A DNA stretch of 64,000 nucleotides. It comes from Glandiceps talaboti (Eukaryota > Hemichordata > Enteropneusta > Spengelidae). Position numbers and translations under genes: made by a program. A model generated the notes under the pieces. That model was not told the DNA's origin. It worked only from the letters and a program-made list of their open reading frames with translations, and made no database searches. Where the stretch lies: the NCBI RefSeq assembly GCF_964340395.1, contig NC_135568.1, forward strand, positions 7,420,579 to 7,484,578, given 5' to 3'. Numbering within the stretch: the first letter of the stretch is position 1; the number at the start of each line of letters is the position of its first letter. Below are positions 45,150-56,800 of this stretch, in pieces.

Positions 45150-46270
45150 TTGATTTGGATAGAGATGGGTACATGTACTTTGATTTACATAGAGATGGGT
45201 ACATGTACGTTACTTTGATTTGCAGAGAGATGGGTACATGTACTTTGATTTGCAGAGAGATGGGTACATGTACTTTGATTTACATAGAGATGGGTACATG
45301 TACTTAGATTTGCATAGAGATGGGTACATGTACCTTGATTTGCATAGAGATGGGTACATGTTCTTTGATTTGCATAGAGATGGGTACATGTACTTTGATT
45401 TACATAGAGATGGGTACATGTACTTAGATTTGCATAGAGATGGGTACTTTGATTTGCATAGAGATGGGTACATGTACCTTGATTTGCATAGAGATGGGTA
45501 CATGTTCTTTGATTTGCATAGAGATGGGTACATGCACTTTGATTTACATAGAGATGGGTACATGTACTTTGATTTGCATAGAGATGGTTACTTTGATTTG
45601 CATAGAGATGGGTACATGTACTTTGATTTGCATAGAGATGGGTACATGCACTTTGATTTACATAGAGATGGGTACATGTACTTAGATTTGCATAGAGATG
45701 GGTACATGTACTTTGATTTGCATAGAGATGGGTACATGTACCTTGATTTGCATAGAGATGGGTACATGTACTTTGATTTGCATAGAGATGGGTACATGTT
45801 CTTTGATTTGCATAGAGATGGGTACATGTACTTTGATTTGCATAGAGATGGGTACATGTACTTTGATTTGCATAGAGATGGGTACATGTTCTTTGATTTA
45901 CATAGAGATGGGTACATGTACTTTGATTTGCATAGAGATGGTTACTTTGATTTACATAGAGATGGGTACATGTACTTTGATTTACATAGAGATGGGTACA
46001 TGTACTTTGATTTACATAGAGATGGGTACATGTTCTTTGATTTACATAGAGATGGGTACATGTTCTTTGATTTACATAGAGATGGGTACATGTTCTTTGA
46101 TTTACATAGAGATGGTTACATGTTCTTTGATTTACATAGAGATGGTTACATGTACTTTGATTTGCAGAGAGATGGGTACATGTACTTTGATTTGCATAGA
46201 GATGGGTACATGTACTTTGATTTGCATAGAGATGGGTACATGTACGTTACTTTGATTTGCAGAGAGATGG
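45150..46270. repeat. 30-bp minisatellite, about 36-37 copies
   Basis: Unit TTTGATTTGCATAGAGATGG then GTACATGTAC. Variants: TTACATAG for TTGCATAG, ATGTTCTTT for ATGTACTTT, GGTTAC for GGGTAC. About four units have lost the same 6 bp within TACATGTAC. All losses are multiples of three, so the plus strand stays open for 374 codons (a ten-residue HRDGYMYFDL repeat), and other frames are open too. No upstream coding context, so not called a gene. Confidence 0.95.
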
Positions 46271-46401
46271 GCACATCTGAAGCATTTTCACAAAAGGTGA
46301 ACATTATATTTGTGATAGGTATCTTAGAGAAAAGAGTGTCCTGACTCCTCATATAAAATCAACCCTCGTCATGACTTTTTTTGTAAATGTAGTCTGAGAC
46401 G

Positions 46402-49400
46402 TTATGCTTCGTATAATTCATCGTCGTCTTTGCTGGAAGCCTGTCCATGAGTAACCGGTCTGGGATCAGGTTGTGCAGTCTGGTGTGGGCTAGAAAGTAT
46501 CTCCTCATCATCTAGTTGATGATAGTTATCGCCTACATCTAGAAAGAAAAGAAGAATAGTGAGGAAGTATTAAAATAAAAAAACACCACAATCGATCTCA
46601 ATAACAACTTATAATCTAGTTTCCCTCTAGATCTAGATAATAGGCCTTCAAAACTTTGCCATGGTGGCGCTCTACTTCCTGTACCTTGGGGGTATACATG
46701 GTATAAGTTACTTGGTTAATCATACAGCGCTGCTGTTCCCCGATGTCTGAACAATACGAAAAACATCCCTGATTTACACTTCTATAGAATACTAAGGGAC
46801 AAAGCGGTACTACGAGGTGATGATACCCCTAACGGGCGCTGTCTTCTCAATTTCCTGTTTGCAGTCTGCAATGGCCTATTGGCTGCCTGTGACATTAATT
46901 TTGTGATTTAAATATCCAAAATCTTTATAAACGAATAATCGTCTGAAATGAATGATCCGATTTAATTACATTCTCGCAAACCAGGGCTGTAATATTTCTT
47001 CCGCAATACTGCGAAATAACAATAATTAAATGAATGAAACCACAGCCTCTTGACTGTGCGTCTTGGACGGTGCCGAAAAAGAGGCTGTACATATGGTTTA
47101 CGACTTGGACGGTGCCGAAAAAGAGTATTACATATGGTTTAAGACTTGGACGGTGCCGAAAAAGAGGCTGCACACATGTTTTACGACTAGCGATCTTACT
47201 TACGAGTTGACAGAAAGTTCAAAAATATTCATATTAAAAAAAACCATTTGAATGCTTAAATCAAACAAAATTATTATACAAATTTAAAAAAATATATTAT
47301 TATAAGTTACTTACCATGCTTATCATTTGGAAGTTTCTCGTAGTTTTGTTTTTGTATCCGTTGATTTTTGACAACGAATCCCATTATCACAATCGCTGCA
47401 ACTAATACTAGTACCAAAATCCCTAAGCATGTGACAAGCGAACTATCAATAATTGTTGACTTGCCTAGGAAACCTATAAGTAATGCATAATTATAACAGT
47501 TAGTATAAACGATAAACAAGCGATATCTATTACAAAACTGTCCCATGATAGTAGCGAATTGAGAGCATACTATAACAAACAGCCTTACCACCAGCTAAGT
47601 ATGCCGTACTCGGGATATTTGAATGATACCAGTGGTTTTTCTCTGTGGCCAGGGCATACTTGTTTCCCTGCATGGTAGTGTGCGGGTAGGTTTGTCGACA
47701 GGGTTAGAAAGGCCGTTTGTCATACAAAAAGACCGTTCAAATATCTTCCGAATAACTACACATATCTAAATAGTTGTGTAAGACAATCAAAGTTTGGACT
47801 TTGACATTTAGTTACATTTCGCCTGTACGTAGTAGATTTAGTTACATATTTAAAATTGTGAAATCAGTGAATTTTACATGACATATTAGCATTTTGCTTT
47901 TTACTTTTTATTTATTTCTTCTTCTTTTTTTTTTGGGGGGGGGGGTTGGTCTGTCTACCTGTTAGGTTTTGGGTGAAATTCAAGGACGGCAAACTAAGTA
48001 GTTAATTGATGAAGTCTTAGACTAAATAATAAAACTAATTCAGCGCCTTTCTTACCGGTGTTAGAGGTGCTGTCTCCGATGTCCCAAAGAAATCCTTAAA
48101 AGGGAAAAAGAGATGAGAAAAGAATGTAACTGTTCAAATCTAATCGAAGAACTAAATGATAGAAATAGTGGGAGAACATTTTACTGATTGATTTTAAACC
48201 ACATCGCAAAATTCAGTCGTAAGGGTAAGGTCATGCAGCATAGTAAAAATATTACCATAAATTACCATAATGCATGCAACAAAACATCAGGCACGGAAAT
48301 TCACTTCCTCTCATAACCTTTTGAAAAATCAATGTGACGTCGACCTAATGCTGATGCTTAATTACTTGCAGATAAATGGTAGACTCTTTATTAAATCCAA
48401 ATGTAAATTATTATACTTACTCTGGCAATTGCTCAAGCAGGCCATGCTTGGTACTATGTCTTGTTGAGCGCCCTCTTGTGGACAAACATCCTTGCACATC
48501 AAACATTCAAAACGGCTACTCGCGTCAATACCCTCTCCGTTGTCTTCGCAATATCTGGATGGATCCTTGTAGCATGCCAATGAACACCCCTTTTCACTTT
48601 GTATAGAGTTGATTGCCATGGCAAAGATCATAGCAACTGGTAGTAAATGCTTTTCTGTCAATAAAACATTAAACGTATTTCATCATCTGAATCCTCGTTT
48701 AATTGCTCTACTTATCGCTAACTTTTAGAAACCATTTTCTTTGACTTCTTTAGCTTGATTTTTAAGCCGAATACTTTGAAAGAAATGTCAGGAATGCTGT
48801 GGAAATACTGACGACCTACACATGGTAAGATAATAGGAAAGTTATGAAAGCTCACTTGACTTGCCAAGGCAACTATCGTGTCAGACCACTGCCTCAACAC
48901 AGAGGACAGCTGGGTGACTGCCATGTCAGACCATTGCAAAAATGTCTCAACAGGTCAAGTTACTGCCATGTCAGACCACTGTTTTAACAGGTCAGGTGAC
49001 TGCCATGTCAGACTGCTGTCTTAACAGGTCAGGTGACTGCCATGTCAGACTACTGTTTTAACAGGTCAGATGACTGCCATCTCAGACTACTGTCTCAACA
49101 GGTCAAGTGACTACCATGTCAGACCACTGCCTGCAGGTCAGCTTACGACCATGTCAGACCACCGTCTAAACAGGTCAAGTTACTGCCATGTCAGACCACT
49201 GTCTGCAGGTCAGCTTACAACCATGTCAGACCACTGTCTCAACAGGTCAAGTGAATGCCATGTCAGACCACTGCCATAACAGGTCAAGTTATATTGCCAT
49301 ATCCATGTCAGACCACTGCCTGCACAGGTCAGCTTACGACCATGTCAGACCACTGTCTCAACAGGTCAAGTGACTGCCATGTCAGACCACTGCCTGCAGG

Positions 49401-50148
49401 TCAGCTTACGACCATGTCAGACCACTGTCTCAACAGGTCAAGTGGCTGCCATGTCAGACCACTGCCTGCAGGTCAGCTTACGACCATGTCAGACCACTGT
49501 CTCAACAGGTCATTACAAGTGACTGCCATGTCAGACCACTGTCTCAACAGGTCATTACAAGTGAACGCCATGTCAGACCACTGTCTCAACAGGTCAAGTG
49601 AATGCCATGTCAGACCACTGTCTCAACAGGTCATTACAAGTGAACGCCATGTCAGACCACTGTCTCAACAGGTCAAGTGAATGCCATGTCAGACCACTGT
49701 CTCAACAGGTCATTACAAGTGAACGCCATGTCAGACCACTGTCTCAACAGGTCAAGTGAATGCCTTGTCAGACCACTGCCTCAACTTGTCAGGTAATTGC
49801 TTTATAAGTCAATGTAACCTTAGGACACTGCAATGGCAAGTGTCTATACATTGATATAGTTCCCACATAACTCTTCTAATTAAGGGCGACAAAAAAAGAT
49901 AATTCATGGAAACCAGGAATTTTATATGATTGTTCAGTCCTTTTGATCACTAATAAGCTGCTGTTTTGATTTCAATGGCATCTTGTATTTGTAAATTTGA
50001 ATTAAAAAATTATAAACAAGTATTAGTGAAGAAATTAAAGTATCTGTACAAAATTCCAGTTGAAACATGTTTTCAACGAAAGAAAGAGAATTTTTCTGTT
50101 CACAAAGTGGAGATATTTAATCATACCTACTGTGTAACTTAATTGCAT
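46402..50148 (-). CDS. Type I membrane receptor with one TNFR-like (BCMA/TACI-type) cysteine-rich domain
   Basis: Five exons on the minus strand: 50148-50127, 48654-48421, 48094-48056, 47473-47315 and 46538-46402. They total 591 nt, 196 residues, all introns phase 1. Residues 1-27 read as a signal peptide (MQLSYTVEKHLLPVAMIFAM...). Eight cysteines follow at 31, 35, 43, 58, 61, 65, 80 and 84. The last five (C-x2-C-x3-C-x14-C-x3-C: FECLMCKDVCP, ACLSNC) resemble the single CRD of BCMA/TACI. A short stalk and one membrane helix follow (about 111-133, LVTCLGILVLVLVAAIVIMG). The 63-residue acidic tail lacks a death domain; its SPHQTAQ only approaches a TRAF-binding P-x-Q motif. Exon 1 is the weakest part: chosen because its ATG, phase and GTATGA donor fit. 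Ligand unknown; another short-CRD family is possible. Confidence 0.7.
46643..46876 (-). mobile_element. 234-bp MITE-like element, TA target site, copy 2 (inverted)
   Basis: Reverse-orientation relative of 38712-38985, again with GGCC ends flanked by TA (46641-46642 and 46877-46878). It lies in the last intron of the TNFR-like gene. Shorter by about 40 bp than copy 1. Confidence 0.75.
47064..47190. repeat. About 39-41-bp tandem repeat, three copies
   Basis: Unit CTTGGACGGTGCCGAAAAAG followed by AGGCTGTACATATGGTTTACGA-like sequence. In the last intron of the TNFR-like gene, next to a diverged copy (46969-47020) of the CATTCTCGCAAACCAG repeat. Confidence 0.88.
48890..49795. repeat. About 34-42-bp minisatellite, roughly 23 copies
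   Basis: Unit GCCATGTCAGACCACTGTCT followed by CAACAGGTCAAGTGACT or, alternately, GCAGGTCAGCTTACGACC; some copies gain CATTA. It fills most of intron 1 of the TNFR-like gene. Shared boxes GTCAGACCACTG and CAGGTCA recur in nearly all copies. Confidence 0.95.
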
Positions 50149-50838
50149 GTAAATATGCAAAGTAGTTCTTAAATTCCGCCACCAACGGAGGATTGAAATA
50201 CAATACAAGAGGGCGCTGTAGTGCTGTCTATTCATCTAGAGCCTAATTCTAGAATGGGATCATATCTGTATTGGCCTTGTTAAGGACCAGTCAGTTGTTC
50301 CAACAGAAAGAAAGGCAGTCGGATGATTGGTAGGGGAAACTTCGCCCTGATTTTGACGTTAGATTTGGAAGTACAGTATTGGTAAGCTATTCCCCACCTC
50401 CCTTTATTTCTTTACTTCTGTCCAAAGTATAACATTGATGTAAGCTATTCCTTCCTTCATTTTAAGCTACCAGTGACATCTAGTGATACAAGAAAACGTC
50501 TTTTACCAAACAAAAATCGGTAAACTTCCACTCAAAGAAGAAAGAAAACGAGACACACTTCTTTCCCAATGCTAACTTTTATTACTCTCTTTGTGATACA
50601 GATGGCAGATTTCAAGCCAATATACATACTCTAACAATAGCTTCCATGGTTCCTATAACTTTGATGTCGTCACAACAAACGTTAAAACTTCCAAGATGTC
50701 TTTACTTTTCAAGTTAAACCCTTTGCACTCCAACTATATTGCCCGTACTATTAGCAGCTTACATAGGAATTTTCTAACCCATCACCAAACCTCCCCAGTT
50801 ATATACGTGTTGATTAAAACACTGTCTCCGTCGACTTA
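49800..50838. other. TNFR-like 5' region and spacer to the lectin gene
   Basis: Apart from the small first exon of the TNFR-like gene (50127-50148), no exon is seen. 50236-50838 probably holds that gene's promoter and the 3' UTR of the lectin gene, in a head-to-tail arrangement. Confidence 0.45.
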
Positions 50839-53800
50839 TTAACGTATGCCGAGTATCTCCACTTCACACAGGGTCAAGACAGTGTTGCCACCAGCAAGGT
50901 GGATGGACACATATTGACCTTGTAAGGCATTTGGACAGTCGCAGGTGACCTCAATTGTTTCACTGTCAACTGTCGTTCGCGAAAGAGGACTTCCACAGAG
51001 GGCGTTCTTTCTGAAAACGCGATTATTGCCGACTCTAATTTCAGCATTTTCCAATCTCCATGCTGTAAAAGAAACATACAAAAGAATAAGACAGTAGTCA
51101 TATTCGTCTTGTTTTTTCATTGGTGGTCCATTTTTATCCAACCACTATCAATCATGCATCAAAATCAAATACCTTTTAATTCATAGGGACAAAACGTGGA
51201 TGGAACTTCATTTGTATTCACACTTTTTCAATCATGAAGGTACGTACATGCTACACTTTGTGTTAACTGAATTTAAGCCTTTCATTCATAGAATAAAGTG
51301 TGGATACAGGACCCACTGCAACTGATAAGTATTAAACATGCATCATGTTATAACATTGCCATCACCCATATTGAGCTCTAGTCCTTGAGGCCACTCGTTT
51401 TCATTTTTTGAATACTATATATTAAATACCTTCTCCAAATAGTGTTCGACGTTTTGAGGAGGTATGTCCTGCCCAGCATGCAATGAATTTGGTACATATC
51501 TATATATTTCACCAAAATGCATCATGTAAAAAGATGAACTTACAGCAACAATCCATACGGTTGGTGATGATAATCTTATAAATATCCATCGTCTTGCCAA
51601 GATCAGCCAACCACCATGGTTCAAACTCAGAGGCAGTCTGGGTACATGACTTGCCAGCAATGTTACTGTTCTTGTTACCATCAATAGCTTTCTCAGCCTT
51701 CAAACCTCTCTTGGTAGAGCTCTGAGACACCGTGGCGCTGCTCGCCAGATTAACCACGTTGTTAGGGATTTCACATCCTGCTTCTGGCCATGATAGAGCT
51801 TCGACTTCACAGAGGGTAAGCATATTGGTTCTTTCAGAGAGTTGTATACTGATGTAACGTCCAGTTAGGGGCTCTTCGCAACCGCAGTCAACATTAACAG
51901 TTTCCTTCTTAACAGTTCTTCCTTTCAGTGGTTTGCCACCACACATCGGGTTGTCTCTAGGGTTTGGACTGTCACCCACACGGATTTCAGCATATTTCAG
52001 CCGGAACACTTTAGAACAGAAAATATATATACAGAGCTGCTCAAACCTTTTCAGACGTTTTATTGCTTTATACAGTTTACAGAAGTTATACCGTTCCATC
52101 TAAGGAAGCATATGGCAAGTTTATGCGTCAGAACAATTGTCACTAATATGTCATATGGCAAATAATTGCAAAATATTGATTGATGGTTTACGTATGGCAT
52201 GTCGACGAAACCAATGAAATTGGCCAGCACATGAACTCTTATCTGGTATCACTTTGATATATATATATATGATAGATAATTGAACACAAAGCTATACTTA
52301 CTGCAGCAATCAAAACGGTTGGTTATCACAACTTGGTAGATGGGGCGTGATTTCCCAAGGTCCAGTTTAAACCAGGGTTCGTACTCCTTATTAGTCATTG
52401 AGCACGAGTTACCAGTTCTAAAGTTACTGTCTTTGTTACCATCAATTGCCCGTGTAGCTTTTCTACCCCTCTTTGTTGAACTCTGTTCAACAGATGTTTC
52501 AGAAGTGATGATGTTGACCAACCCATCAGGTAAAATACATGCTGAAGAAAATTAAATTGAGATTTTATGTAAAGTATCTATTACAAATGTAAAAACTTAG
52601 GTAATTTTCAATTTGGTTAATGGCTGGGGTCAGGAGAGACCTTAAGGGTAGGATTTTTATGTATGTTGAAATCTTATCTTCAAACAACAGTTGGTTCTAT
52701 TTCCATGGTCATAATATCTTACACCCAAAAAAAAAAAAAAAAAATATGTAGCACTTACGTTCGACAGTAGTGGTCGCTGGTTCAAGAGTAGGTGTGACAT
52801 ATTTCAATGTAGTCCAGTCAGTTACAGGTGTGGTTTTACCAGCAGCAAATACAGCCACTTCACAAAGAGTAAGCGATTCTTTCTTTTTAGCTAATTGTAC
52901 ACTGACGTAACGTCCCTTAACCGGATTTCCACATGCGCAGATGATGTCGATAGTCTCCAGTTTTGCTTGTAATCTATCCACCTTAACACCGCAGACTGCA
53001 TTATCCTTAATATTTTTACTGTCACCAACTCGCACTTCAGCATTCACTAGTTTTTGACCTGATAACACAAGTTGTGCGAAAGGAGTGTCACGTTTGATAC
53101 CTCACAAGTAGTATTATTAGAATACAATCTTGTAAAGACACCATACATACATACATACATACATACATACATACATACATACATACATACATACATACAT
53201 ACATACGTACGTACCACAACAGTCTTGCCTATTTGTGATGACACCATACATACGTACCACAACAGTCTTGCCTATTTGTGATGACATCATACATACGTAC
53301 TACAGAAGTGTTGCCTATTTGTGATGACATCATACATACGTACTACAACAGTCTTGCCTATTTGTGATGACATCATACATACGTACTGCAGCAGTCTTGT
53401 CTATTTGTGGTGACATCATACATACGTACTACAGCAGTCTTGCCTATTTGTGATGACATCATACATACATACTGCAGCAGTCTTGCCTATTTGTGATGAC
53501 ACAATACTTACCACAGCAATCTTGCCTATTTGTGATGGTAACCTTGTAAACATCTCGACTTGATCCGAGGTCAACCTTCCACCAGGGTCCAGATTCAACA
53601 TTAGTTTTAGAGCAAGATTTCTTCTTATAGTCACTATTGTTGTCACCGTCAACAGCTCTGTCTGCTACTGCTTTACCCTGAGTAGAGCTCTGTGTAGCAA
53701 CAGCTCCGGTGGCAGCATTAGAAAGACCATCAGGAACAGAGCATTCTGGGAAAGAATAAACCAAAAGGATTAGAGCACCAACCGACATCAATAACAGTGT

Positions 53801-56800
53801 AATAACTTCTAAGTTTTATCCTAAAGATTCTTAATTAAACAGCTATAGCTGTTGATGAAGCTACAGTAACTAGAACTTTGAACTCTTGCATATAAGTATC
53901 TAGTGTATAACTAACTTCACATATTCAGTGATTTTAAGAAGATTTTATTGAATTTAAGGTTTTGATTAAGTTGGAAGGAAAGAATTGAATGTTAAAGGGC
54001 ATTTTTAGAATGACAGATTAGAAAGTTAAGAAACAGCTTTCTAATAAAGTGTGACCGATACACAAGAATAAATTAAACCCGACTTCACTAAATTGAAAAC
54101 AATGAAAACAATATCAAAACTAATTACAACGTCCTTGAAATCAAGTCTGAGCAGTATGTTTATTTTTTTCTGGTACACATCTATGAAAAATGGCGACATT
54201 ATTACACACCTGGTGCTGGTGTTGGCGCTGGTGTTGTTAGAGGTGTCGGAGTCGTTACTCCATCTGTAAAAGAAACATATTTTAATCGATATACAGATAA
54301 CACCCGCACATTTACTTTAAGTTTTGCTTTTTTCCCTAAAATTCCATTGTCTAAGTTTGGACAGTGCCAAGTAAATGTTGACAATATCACAATTTCTTTA
54401 ACATAAATGCTACTTTGAAATTCTTAATCTATACGGTCTCATAAAACACATATTTTCCAGATATCCTAAGTGAAAATATAAATGAGCAAAACCCAAAGTA
54501 AATGTGCGGGTACCGGTGTTCCTGAGATAAAGTCTTGTTTCAACTTCATATTTATTTACTAGTGATATGTGACTGTGCTAAGTTTGCTTCAGAGTAAGGG
54601 GTTGATAATATATGATGATGTGATGTGACGTGAGGTGATATAATATGATATATAATGTGATGTGATGTGATGTGATGTGATGTGATATATGATATGATAT
54701 ATGCATAGATAAAAAAATAAGTTGTCTGGTTTACTATTCAATAAACATATATTTTTTCGTAATTATACCATCAAAGTTTGCTTCTTCGACCATGAAAATC
54801 TTATGTGAAAGGTCATAAACAAAGTGAAGTGTGGCTATTACACTTTTTTGAAAGAAATTCTACAAATAAGGTCGACAAGAATGTAGTCAATTCGTCATCA
54901 AGCTTGTGGTTTCTTATTAAGAAGTGTCCATTCCTTTTACCCATATAAGTGATGAAGTAAACAGTGGTCAGTCACAACATGGATTGTGCAGTACTGTATT
55001 ACATACCTCCTCCCATTGCGCATTTCTTCATGACTTGTTTTACCTCATCTTCAGTCAGTTCTCTGTCATACACAGACATACATGTGATCATGCCCTTGAA
55101 ATATCTATTGTCGGTCCAAATTGTTCCCATACGTGCTCCAGAGTTGGTTTTCAACTCAAACTTGCCGATGTCAAGGCTATTAACCACTTTACCATCCTTC
55201 CAGAGCTTTTGTATTCCTGTATTATAGTTGTAGGACGAACCAATGAAATTCCATTCATTTTGCTTCACAGCATTTGCGGTAAGATAACTAGGACCCGTTC
55301 CGGTTCGGCCCCACATGTGAGAAAAGAGTTCTTGTCCTGGGACATGAATCTGCCACAGATTTACACCTAGTGGCCCAAATATGAAGATGGGGCCATCTGG
55401 CCCGGTTGGATATATGTACGCCAGTAGCGTAATGGAATATTGTGTGTCGTAGGATCCATCATTCGGGAATTCAATGAAAGAGTTCATATCCCCATTAAAT
55501 ACATAGGCACCTTTACGAGTGCCCTCAGCATTTGGTTCCAACCGAACATTACTTGGTACACCATCGTTGCCATTACCAGATATATCTTTAAGGTGGTGTT
55601 GACTGTTCAAAGGCCAATTTGCAACTGCCTTTGGGATGCCTGACGCTGGTTTCGTTGGAGGTTTTGTAACTTTGTCGCCACCTTTAAAAGAAATGTATTT
55701 TGATTAATATACAAGTTAGATGCCGCTCTGATATGGCAGATCACAGTATGTTTTAATATTCAATATAACACTTTTACAGAAATAAAATTGTGTATGCCCA
55801 GGCATTGACGTTCATAAAGCTCTTGTGTCATTACGTACCTTGTCCTAAGGGACCTTTCTCCATGATTTGACGCATCTCGTCTTCCGTAAGTTCTCTGTCG
55901 TACACAGACATACTTGTGATCATGCCCTTGAAATATCTATTGTCGGTCCAAATTGCTCCCATACGTGCTCCAGAGTTGGTTTTCAACTCAAACTTGCCGA
56001 TGTCAAGGCTATTAACCACTTTACCATCCTTCCAGAGCTTTTGTATTCCTGTATTATAGTTGTAGGACGAACCAATGAAATTCCATTCATTTTGCTTCAC
56101 AGCATTTGCGGTAAGATAACGAGGATCCGTTCCGGTTCGGCCCCACATGTGAGAAAAGAGTTCTTGTCCTGGGACATGAATCTGCCACAGATTTACACCT
56201 AGTGGCCCAAATATGAAGATGGGGCCATCTGGCCCGGTTGGATATATGTACGCCAGTAGCGTAATGGAATATTGTGTGTCGTAGGATCCATCATTCGGGA
56301 ATTCAATGAAAGAGTTTATATCCCCATTAAATACATAGGCACCTTTACGAGTGCCCTCAGCATTTGGTTCCAAACGAACATTACTTGGTACACCATCGTT
56401 GCCATTACCAGATATATCTTTAAGGTGGTGCTGACTGTTCAAAGGCCAATATGCTACTGGCTTTGGAATACCTCCTGAAATGGTAATTTATAAAATTTGT
56501 AACCTGGAAACAAATTTATAAATTTAGGGAAGGAGCTGAATTTACGCCCGTTGGAGGCGGGGGAACGTGTGAAGAAATTTTTTCTTCAAACAGTTGTATT
56601 CAGTTTCGTTCCTCTCAGTAACCAAGAACTTTCGTACCCCCCCCCCCCCCGTCCCTCTGCCGAATGTTGGGCATGTTAGATGTTTAATAAAAATCCACCA
56701 TACAATTATTAAGTGAAAAAATACACTTTAAGACAACAAATTACCAAACGTACACTGAAAACAGAAAAACAATAATAAGTTATTCATTTAAGAAAATATT

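Noticed and set aside
48890-49795. CRISPR-like array
   Set aside because: Units are contiguous variants with no unique spacers, in a eukaryotic intron; it is a minisatellite.
54924-56202. Plus-strand frames of 111 and 148 codons
   Set aside because: Antisense to the LamG-like exons; the duplicated exons create the duplicated shadows.
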